From Candidatus Saccharimonadota bacterium (GTDB taxonomy: Bacteria; Patescibacteria; Saccharimonadia; Saccharimonadales; UBA4665), in the NCBI GenBank assembly GCA_018061705.1, contig JAGOTO010000017.1, forward strand, positions 1 to 7,471: 7,471 nt of DNA. Direction: 5' to 3'. The first letter of the stretch is position 1. The number at the start of each line of letters is the position of its first letter. The notes beneath the pieces were generated by a model, which saw nothing but the letters and a program-made list of their open reading frames with translations, was not told the origin of the DNA and searched no databases. This document shows, in pieces, positions 1 to 4,937 of this stretch. Both the position numbers and the translations under genes were made by a program.

Positions 1-42
1 TTGCATCCCCATACGGCCAAGGCCGTGAACTGCTAGTTTCAT
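1..42 (-). CDS. gnd: 6-phosphogluconate dehydrogenase (decarboxylating), N-terminal 14 codons only
   Basis: Only the first 14 codons lie in the window; the rest runs off the left edge. They read MKLAVHGLGRMGMQ, the N-terminal strand and glycine-rich GLGRMG turn of the NADP/NAD-binding Rossmann fold of 6-phosphogluconate dehydrogenases. The enzyme oxidatively decarboxylates 6-phosphogluconate to ribulose 5-phosphate in the cytosol. The gene lies 13 nt downstream of pgl, the preceding step of the oxidative pentose phosphate pathway, which strongly supports the call on so short a fragment. A GAGGG ribosome-binding site at 53-57 (minus strand, 10 nt before the ATG) overlaps the pgl stop codon, so the two genes are probably co-transcribed and translationally linked. 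Other GxGxxG dehydrogenases, such as other beta-hydroxyacid dehydrogenases, cannot be excluded from 14 residues alone. Confidence 0.8.
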   Translation of the reverse strand, partial: MKLAVHGLGRMGMQ

Positions 43-55
43 GCTATGGTATCCC

Positions 56-730
56 TCACGTGTTTATATAATCATTATAGACGGTGACATCGGCAATGTC
101 ATAGAGGATTTTTGCAGGTAGAGATTCTGTCGGTTCACTATTTTGGGCGAGTCGTTCGAGTGCTGCTTGTTTGTGTACGCCATAGGCGAGGACAAACGCA
201 TGATCAATCTTGGTCAGGAGGGGCACGCCTAGTGTCAGGCGCTCATAATCATCCCAGCCATAGCCGATAGCGGTGGAGACCGTATCTGTTAGGGCAGGAC
301 TACCAGGTAAAAGCCCAGCGGTGTGCCCATCAGGACCTATCCCTAACGTCGCAATGACTACATCCGCCTCTGCGAAGGCATTTTGGGCAAGCCTGGCATA
401 GTCACTTACTGTTTCAGCCATGGGTTGGTTGTTTGCGAGAACATCGATCCACGAGGCAGACCCGGGGTCAAACCCCGCCTGCCTCATCTGTTCGGTATTT
501 GAGTCCTTGTGGCTAAGTGGACCGTAGCGTTCATCGACGGGTATAATCGTTAGAAACTGCATCGAATCTGGCGTAGCAGAACGTACCTGATCCAACACTG
601 CTATCTGGGCGTTGATAGCTGAACCACCCGATGTCAGCCATAGGACAGGCTTGTTGAGTTGCAAAGATGCCACGATTGTTTCTGATATCGTCCGAATTGC
701 AGCGCCTGGTGGTTGGGTAGTAAACTTCAT
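56..730 (-). CDS. pgl: 6-phosphogluconolactonase
   Basis: A 224-residue cytosolic enzyme that hydrolyses 6-phosphogluconolactone to 6-phosphogluconate in the oxidative pentose phosphate pathway. It belongs to the glucosamine-6-phosphate isomerase/6-phosphogluconolactonase family. Visible signatures in order: the phosphate-binding LTSGGSA loop (residues 32-38), VDERYGP with the DER triad (66-68), and LGIGPDGHTAGLLPGS (129-144) carrying the presumed catalytic His136. A later ERLTLGVPLL segment (163-172) matches the Arg-containing family motif. The length is slightly under the usual 225-260. The start at 730 is chosen because the frame further upstream reads through the tRNA-Trp gene; ATG at 730 has an AGGA at 736-739 with 5-nt spacing. 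That AGGA shares its first A with the encoded CCA end of the tRNA. The gene follows the tRNA by 8 nt and precedes gnd by 13 nt. The stop is TGA. Confidence 0.93.
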   Translation of the reverse strand: MKFTTQPPGAAIRTISETIVASLQLNKPVLWLTSGGSAINAQIAVLDQVRSATPDSMQFLTIIPVDERYGPLSHKDSNTEQMRQAGFDPGSASWIDVLANNQPMAETVSDYARLAQNAFAEADVVIATLGIGPDGHTAGLLPGSPALTDTVSTAIGYGWDDYERLTLGVPLLTKIDHAFVLAYGVHKQAALERLAQNSEPTESLPAKILYDIADVTVYNDYINT

Positions 731-738
731 AAATATCC

Positions 739-814
739 TGGCAGGAGAGACAGGACTCGAACCTGCGACCCTCGGTTTTGGAGACCGATGCTCTACCAAC
801 TGAGCTACTCTCCT
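739..814 (-). tRNA. tRNA-Trp (anticodon CCA), CCA tail encoded
   Basis: A complete 76-nt cloverleaf read on the minus strand. The 7-bp acceptor stem AGGAGAG/CTCTCCT pairs perfectly (808-814 with 743-749). The D-arm has the usual AGCTCAGTTGGTAGAGC form. The anticodon stem TCGGT/ACCGA holds the 7-nt loop CTCCAAA, with anticodon CCA at 779-781. There is a 5-nt variable region, and the T-arm has the loop TTCGAGT. Discriminator G is at 742, and the terminal CCA is encoded at 739-741. CCA is the standard tryptophan anticodon reading UGG only, consistent with TGA serving as a stop in neighbouring genes. It is the first gene of a tRNA-pgl-gnd transcript, so it must be cut out of a longer RNA. Confidence 0.97.
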
Positions 815-928
815 TTATTAGTTTCAAAAAGTACTTTTGGCATAGGCACAATAGAGCTGTCCGTGCCACAAGCTTTTTGGCTGCTTCATTCTCTCGCTAC
901 TTCCGATGAGAAGGAATGAACAGATATG

Positions 929-957
929 ATTATACAGTCCCGGGAGAAAATTTTGAA
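929..957 (-). promoter_or_regulatory. Sigma70-type promoter for tRNA-Trp-pgl-gnd
   Basis: On the minus strand, a perfect -10 TATAAT (929-934) is separated by 17 nt from a -35-like TTCAAA (952-957, 4 of 6 matches). Transcription would start near 921-922. This leaves a leader of about 107 nt before the tRNA, unusually long for a tRNA operon. The leader contains a GGCAC/GTGCC hairpin possibility and a 12-bp perfect palindrome, AAAAGTACTTTT, at 827-838. It is the only strong minus-strand promoter seen between the terminator at 1035-1065 and the tRNA. Confidence 0.6.
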
Positions 958-1029
958 ATGCTAATCATGCCGTCTTGGCTCGACATACGAGGCCTGATCG
1001 CGGTCATGGCCTGTAAGTTCTGATAGTAT

Positions 1030-1112
1030 GCGTAAGAAAAGGAGCTCCCATAGAGCTCCTTTTCTTTTCGTGCGCGCCCACCCGCGGCGGGTGAAGCGTC
1101 CTTGATAGACCA
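1030..1112 (-). ncRNA. Candidate small RNA of about 80 nt (tentative)
   Basis: An extended -10 element, TGG followed by TATGAT (1119-1127 on the minus strand), would place a start near 1112. The transcript would end at the terminator hairpin around 1030-1035. The RNA would contain a hairpin CACCC-GCCGC-GGGTG (1079-1093), a short A-rich linker, and the terminator stem. The 3' arm of that stem carries CTCCTTTTCT, which resembles the anti-Shine-Dalgarno end of 16S rRNA. No -35 is evident and no known RNA family was recognised. The same sequence may simply be the 3' end of the upstream operon. Confidence 0.25.
1035..1065. terminator. Bidirectional intrinsic terminator hairpin
   Basis: A perfect 13-bp inverted repeat, AGAAAAGGAGCTC (1035-1047) and GAGCTCCTTTTCT (1053-1065), surrounds a 5-nt loop. 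The GC-rich core is GGAGCTC/GAGCTCC. On the minus strand it is followed by TTTTCTT, and on the plus strand by TTTTCTTTTCG, so it could stop transcription either way. On the minus strand it would end the membrane protein-ligA-pyrophosphatase operon (145 nt after the last stop codon), or a small RNA starting near 1112. It would also insulate the tRNA promoter downstream. Confidence 0.8.
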
Positions 1113-1208
1113 CCGCTCATCATACCATCTGACAGTGGGGCATGATTTCGGCACAGTACCTAAATGTTTTTGAAGGTTTTTGTTTCAAGCGCCGCTTTTG
1201 CGCACGAA

Positions 1209-1802
1209 CTATTGAGAATCATAAAGCTTATGCTGCATCTTGTCAATGTTTATCAGCTCAGTTCGAAGTTGCTGTATGGGCCGGATTTGCGAGTACACTG
1301 TATCGTAATCATCTTGCGATAGCTCGGCCCTGGTTTGTCCGTTGTATCCGTCAGGGCAAAAGATGCTGTCCCAGCCATTTGCAAAACCCTGAGATCCTCT
1401 GGGATGGACGGCAATCTCACCTCGAATCTCTCCATGTATAGTCATCATAACTTCTCCGTCATATATACCAAAGTAGGCTTGTGCTGTGGCACGTCGAGAA
1501 GGCAGCCCATCGGCCATCCGACAGAGGTTCTCTAGCCCATCTTGCGCCTGAATAAAGAGTTTAATCATGGGGCCGGGTAGACCATTCAAAGAGTCGAACC
1601 ACATGCTTACATCATCAACGAGCACAGGCTTTTTCACCGCTTCGTATGCCTGCTTGGCCTTGTGTGTCACAACACGTTCAGGATCAACAGACTGAATTTC
1701 TTCAAGCTCTAGCGCAATATGCGAAAGATCTATAGCCAGCAAACGATTTAGGTGGTGAACCTTGTCCAGATTACTCGTGATAAATATCGGTAGAGTTTTC
1801 AT
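1209..1802 (-). CDS. HAM1/RdgB/ITPA-family non-canonical purine NTP pyrophosphatase, divergent
   Basis: A 197-residue protein of the family that hydrolyses ITP, dITP and XTP to monophosphates, keeping damaged purines out of DNA and RNA in the cytosol. Seen in order: the N-terminal nucleotide-binding ITSNLDK (residues 8-14, with Asn11 and Lys14); PVLVDD (59-64) with the acidic metal-site residues; LNGLPGP (72-78), which is closer to the eukaryotic ITPA type than to E. coli RdgB; HPRGSQGF; and GWDSIFCPDGY with the conserved Trp-Asp pair. The C-terminal Lys and Ser-His-Arg motif that normally contacts the base is absent: the aligned segment reads VYSQIRP around residues 169-175. Catalysis is therefore plausible but substrate preference is uncertain. 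The ATG overlaps the ligA stop as ATGA (1799-1802), so it is translationally coupled as the last gene of the operon. The stop is TAG. Confidence 0.85.
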   Translation of the reverse strand: MKTLPIFITSNLDKVHHLNRLLAIDLSHIALELEEIQSVDPERVVTHKAKQAYEAVKKPVLVDDVSMWFDSLNGLPGPMIKLFIQAQDGLENLCRMADGLPSRRATAQAYFGIYDGEVMMTIHGEIRGEIAVHPRGSQGFANGWDSIFCPDGYNGQTRAELSQDDYDTVYSQIRPIQQLRTELINIDKMQHKLYDSQ

Positions 1803-3820
1803 AGTAATCCTAAAAACTCAGTTTCATTCAGAATCTTGGTGCCGTATGCTTCGGCTTTTTTCAGTTTACTTGTGCCAACCTTCCCTCCCGCCACCAGGTA
1901 TGTTGTGTCCTTTGCGACTGCGGTCTGAAAGCTACCGCCGAGGTCACGGATGCGTTCGGCGGCTTCTTCACGACTGAGGCTATCAAGCGTGCCGGTGACC
2001 ACAAAACTCATGCCACTGAGCTTGCCCGATCTAACTGTGTGACGAGGCTCTACCCCGATATTTTTGAATTTGGTCAGTAGGCTCAAATTATCATCATCGG
2101 TGAACCATGCAGCAATACTTTCGGCTACAACTTCTCCAATACCGTCGATCGCCACCAGTTCTTCCATAGTGGCTAGAGAAAGCTTTTCGAGTGAACCGAA
2201 ATGGTCAACCAGATCAATGGCAGTCTGAATGCCGACGTGCCGAATGCCGAGGCCATAAAGAAATCGTTCGAGCGGTGGCGTTCGTTTACTCGTAATGGCG
2301 TCAACAAGCTTCTGCGCGGACACTTCTGCGAAGCGGTCGAGCCGTAAGAGTTGACCAACGGTCAAGATATAGATGTCCGCAAGATCTTTGACGTAGCCTG
2401 CGTCGACAAGAGCAACAACGTTCTTCTCTCCAAGCGTATCGATGTCAAGGGCTCCCTTTGACGCGTAGTGTTCGAGGCTTTTTTTGAGTAAAACATCACT
2501 GCTTGCCCCAAGGAGTCGATAGGCGACTTCGCCGTTGTTTCTTTCAAAAACAAGTTCTGGGTATTGTCGCGTCAGCTCTGACTCGAAGTCCAGTGGTTTG
2601 GTATCTTGGGGCCTGAGTTCGACCAGGACTCGCTGAACTTGCGGGATGATGTCGCCGGCCTTGTAAATAATAACCGTATCTCCCCGGCGGATATCTAGAC
2701 GTGCAATCTCGTCGGCATTATGAAGCGAGGCATGTTGTACGGTTGTGCCCGCAACCTGAACTGGATCAAAAACCGCCACTGGTGTTGCCACGCCAGTGCG
2801 CCCTATTGAGATGACGATATCTTTCACAATGGTGGTAGCTTCCTCGGCGGCGTACTTGTAAGCAACCGCCCCGCGTGGAGTTTTGCCAACTATCCCGAGC
2901 TGATCATAGCGGCTACGCTCATTCACCTTTATGACAAGCCCATCGGTATTAAAGGGCAGGGCCAGGCGCTTGGTATCCCACTCATCGGCGAACCGCATGA
3001 CTGCAGTTATGTCGGGCAAGACAGGCGCGTGCATGTTACAGGCTATGCCGAGCCCGGCCATTGCATCATAGGCGTATCGATAAGTTGGGATTTCGTCAGG
3101 GTTGTCTCTGAGCAGGTCATAGCCACGAAAGTTGAGTGGCCGCCGAGCTACCAGCTTTGGATCGAGTTGCCGGATCGTGCCAGCGGCAAGATTCCGTGGA
3201 TTTGCAAACTCCGGCTTCCCCGCTTTTCTTTGACGCTCGTTGAGGGCGGAGAATTCACGTTTGAGCATGATAATTTCACCGCGGATTTCGGTGCGCCCCT
3301 GGAGAAAATGGGCAAATTCCTTTTCGTTTCTCAGGCTGAGGGGGATGTTTTGGATCGTGCGGATATTTGTGGTGACATCCTCGCCAACTCGGCTGTCCCC
3401 GCGAGTGACGGCTTGCACGAGCAGACCGTCCTCATAAATGAGCGAACATGCCAGACCGTCCATCTTGATATCACAAAAAAAACCTTGTGTTTCGCCTGGC
3501 AGGAGCTTATCGATTCGTTTGATCCAGGCTTCAACTTCGGTCCGATTAAAAACGTCCTGCAAGCTGATCATTGGAATGCGGTGGGCAACTTTCTGAAATG
3601 CATCGAGCGCGACACCTGCAACGCGTTGGGTCGGGCTATCGGCAGTCACTAAGTCTGGGTAGAGCGCTTCGAGCTGAGCTAGTTCGTGCTTTAAGCTATC
3701 CGCAGCAGCTTCACTCATGACTGATTGGTCAAGGACGTGGTATTGGTACCGGTAATCGTCTATCACAGACCGTAGTTGCGCGATTCGTGCAATAGCCTGC
3801 GATTTTGGCAAGGGGCTCAT
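1799..3820 (-). CDS. ligA: NAD-dependent DNA ligase LigA (no zinc-finger cysteines)
   Basis: A 673-residue ligase that joins nicked DNA in replication and repair using NAD+, of normal LigA length. Domain Ia (about 1-65) keeps Tyr27-His28 and Asp41 but has Glu37 and Ala40 at the positions of E. coli Asp32 and Tyr35. The nucleotidyltransferase domain has the adenylated lysine Lys119 in CDIKMDGLA, then TRGDSRVGEDV, EIRGEI (178-183), DGLVIKVN (Lys298) and AYKYAAE (Lys322). An OB-fold follows (about 335-400). The zinc-finger segment (about 405-440) contains no cysteine. Next come helix-hairpin-helix repeats (LYGLGIRHVG, AIDGIGEVVAES), then a BRCT domain (about 600-673) with VVTGTL, DLGG and TYLVAG. 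The start at 3820 is chosen because it forms an ATGA overlap with the upstream stop and gives the standard N-terminus; a 27-residue upstream extension in the same frame is rejected. The stop TGA overlaps the next start. Confidence 0.97.
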   Translation of the reverse strand: MSPLPKSQAIARIAQLRSVIDDYRYQYHVLDQSVMSEAAADSLKHELAQLEALYPDLVTADSPTQRVAGVALDAFQKVAHRIPMISLQDVFNRTEVEAWIKRIDKLLPGETQGFFCDIKMDGLACSLIYEDGLLVQAVTRGDSRVGEDVTTNIRTIQNIPLSLRNEKEFAHFLQGRTEIRGEIIMLKREFSALNERQRKAGKPEFANPRNLAAGTIRQLDPKLVARRPLNFRGYDLLRDNPDEIPTYRYAYDAMAGLGIACNMHAPVLPDITAVMRFADEWDTKRLALPFNTDGLVIKVNERSRYDQLGIVGKTPRGAVAYKYAAEEATTIVKDIVISIGRTGVATPVAVFDPVQVAGTTVQHASLHNADEIARLDIRRGDTVIIYKAGDIIPQVQRVLVELRPQDTKPLDFESELTRQYPELVFERNNGEVAYRLLGASSDVLLKKSLEHYASKGALDIDTLGEKNVVALVDAGYVKDLADIYILTVGQLLRLDRFAEVSAQKLVDAITSKRTPPLERFLYGLGIRHVGIQTAIDLVDHFGSLEKLSLATMEELVAIDGIGEVVAESIAAWFTDDDNLSLLTKFKNIGVEPRHTVRSGKLSGMSFVVTGTLDSLSREEAAERIRDLGGSFQTAVAKDTTYLVAGGKVGTSKLKKAEAYGTKILNETEFLGLL

Positions 3821-4836
3821 CCGAGCAATTCTCTGTATAGATGGTATACAAAGCCGTGGATGGCCGGGAACCATCCAACCGAAACAACAAAAAACACCCA
3901 CGACGCCACTGGCGTGAGGAAAAGCAAGAACGGTAGCACCAAGATACTAGTGGCCACGATAATGCTGACAAGCAGAAACATCAGCTTCCGCCAAACAGCG
4001 AGCCGACGATACCGCACAAGGTTATTGGCGCTCCGGATGGCCTGCACCGGCCCCATATCTGGGAGCGTAACAACGTATAATGCGATGATAGAGCCTGTCA
4101 ACATGCGCAAAGACCATAACACAAGCAACAAGCATATCGCTACCGCGACCAACTTCTCCCAAGCCTGGACGGCGAGACCGGCCCCGATAGCGTTGTTGTA
4201 GACAAGAGAGGCGAAGCTGAGGGGCAAAAGTTGGACTCCAATGATCACCAATACGAGCAAAAATGGAACAAGCGGCGTCATACCCTTGTACAGTGCAGTT
4301 TTGGTTGTCACTCTCTTTTTGGCGTAGAAATTTCGGAGTGCCCAAATAAATGCGAGACTAAAGATCACGAGAACTACAGTTTGGTAGATAGTCGCTTCGG
4401 CCGACGAGTTTCGATTACCTTCGCTGAAGAGAAAACTGAGCTGCAGTACGGTGCTCTGTGCCTTGCCGACATTTCCAGCAAATACGCTATCCAACAGTGT
4501 CTTGATGGTCGAGATATCCTGGCTGACCGAGAACCCGCGCACGAGCAGTAGCATGGCGATTCCGTATAGTGCGGTGATCGATACCACCACCTTAGGATGA
4601 ATTCGTAATTGTTGTAGGCTTTGGCGCAAAATTATGCGCGCCTTTGGTAAGGGGGCTGGCGGTGCATGTGGCCGACGCCACGTTGATGGTCGACGCCAGC
4701 TTCTGGGCGTGGGCTTAAGCCGACGTGAATCTTGAGCAGTCTGGTCCGTCTGAGCTCGCGGGGTACCGAGCATACGCGAAGGCACTGACTCGGACTTTGA
4801 GTTCCTTTTCTTTGGGTGAGACTGATTTTTTGCCAC
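3817..4836 (-). CDS. Multi-pass membrane protein of unknown function with a basic, proline-rich N-terminal tail
   Basis: A 339-residue protein whose exact family I do not recognise. The first 70 residues are hydrophilic, highly basic and Pro/Ser-rich, and include a tandem WRRP repeat (47-50 and 53-56). About six membrane segments follow, near 83-100, 149-168, 188-214, 228-256, 283-306 and 308-327. The segment around 258-282 (LPDMGPVQAIRSANNLV, then YRRLAVWRK) has the look of the loop in the loosely related bacterial membrane families near the glycerophosphodiester phosphodiesterase membrane domain or DUF975; that is inference only. The start is GTG at 4836, decided by a strong AAGGAG at 4844-4849 with 7-nt spacing. 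The stop TGA overlaps the ligA ATG (ATGA, 3817-3820), making this the first gene of a coupled operon with ligA and the nucleotide pyrophosphatase. Any link to DNA ligation is unproven. Confidence 0.85.
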   Translation of the reverse strand: MAKNQSHPKKRNSKSESVPSRMLGTPRAQTDQTAQDSRRLKPTPRSWRRPSTWRRPHAPPAPLPKARIILRQSLQQLRIHPKVVVSITALYGIAMLLLVRGFSVSQDISTIKTLLDSVFAGNVGKAQSTVLQLSFLFSEGNRNSSAEATIYQTVVLVIFSLAFIWALRNFYAKKRVTTKTALYKGMTPLVPFLLVLVIIGVQLLPLSFASLVYNNAIGAGLAVQAWEKLVAVAICLLLVLWSLRMLTGSIIALYVVTLPDMGPVQAIRSANNLVRYRRLAVWRKLMFLLVSIIVATSILVLPFLLFLTPVASWVFFVVSVGWFPAIHGFVYHLYRELLG

Positions 4837-4843
4837 GCTTATT

Positions 4844-4849
4844 CTCCTT
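4844..4849 (-). promoter_or_regulatory. Shine-Dalgarno AAGGAG deciding a GTG start
   Basis: AAGGAG on the minus strand lies 7 nt before the GTG at 4836 and is the best ribosome-binding site in the window. It fixes the GTG as the start of the membrane-protein gene. It contrasts with the plus-strand genes, which have none. Confidence 0.8.
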
Positions 4850-4880
4850 ACACTCCAGTATACCTTAGACCAAACTGAGC

Positions 4881-4909
4881 GTTATACTGCCCAGTAGTTG
4901 CCGCTACAA
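4881..4909 (-). promoter_or_regulatory. Candidate promoter for the membrane protein-ligA-pyrophosphatase operon
   Basis: On the minus strand, TATAAC (4881-4886) lies 17 nt after TTGTAG (4904-4909), a 5/6 and 3/6 match to -10 and -35. A second -10-like TATACT lies closer to the gene (4857-4862) but has no good -35. Either gives a short leader that includes the AAGGAG at 4844-4849. Confidence 0.4.
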
Positions 4910-4921
4910 ACCATAGCAGCA

Positions 4922-4930
4922 TGGTATCAT
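4922..4930 (+). promoter_or_regulatory. Extended -10 promoter for the carboxypeptidase gene, probably leaderless
   Basis: TGG followed by TATCAT forms an extended -10 element. Its hexamer ends 7 nt before the ATG at 4938, so transcription should begin at or next to the A of the start codon. No Shine-Dalgarno precedes this ATG and no clear -35 is seen. The pepP start in this window has the same arrangement. Confidence 0.5.
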
Positions 4931-4937
4931 AAGCGCC

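Larger units (their letters stand above)
815..1208. other. 394-nt intergenic region without a supported protein gene
   Basis: This gap lies between the tRNA-Trp operon and the end of the nucleotide pyrophosphatase gene. It holds the tRNA promoter and leader (815-957), a bidirectional terminator (1035-1065), a small GC-rich hairpin (1079-1093) and an extended -10 element (1119-1127). Nothing recognisable is seen in 958-1030. The stretch 1128-1208 is A/T-biased with short CAAAAAC repeats on the minus strand and no clear function. Short open frames here lack ribosome-binding sites and run through the hairpins, so they are not called as genes. Confidence 0.7.

Noticed and set aside
731..799. An upstream start for pgl
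   Set aside because: The extra 23 codons are the translated tRNA-Trp gene. The ATG at 730 gives a normal N-terminus for the family.
930..1154. A 74-codon open frame on the minus strand in the intergenic region
   Set aside because: It reads straight through the 13-bp terminator hairpin and the GC hairpin, lacks a ribosome-binding site, and has low-complexity, non-protein-like sequence.
3029..3652. A 207-codon open frame on the plus strand inside ligA
   Set aside because: It lies wholly antisense to the conserved nucleotidyltransferase domain of LigA, has no ribosome-binding site and no recognisable motif. Its openness follows from ligA codon composition.
3821..3901. A 27-residue N-terminal extension of LigA
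   Set aside because: It overlaps the C-terminal coding region of the upstream membrane protein and does not resemble LigA. The ATG at 3820 forms a standard ATGA overlap and gives a typical LigA start.
3776..4201. A 141-codon open frame on the plus strand across the ligA/membrane-protein junction
   Set aside because: It is antisense to two well-supported overlapping genes and shows no motif or ribosome-binding site.
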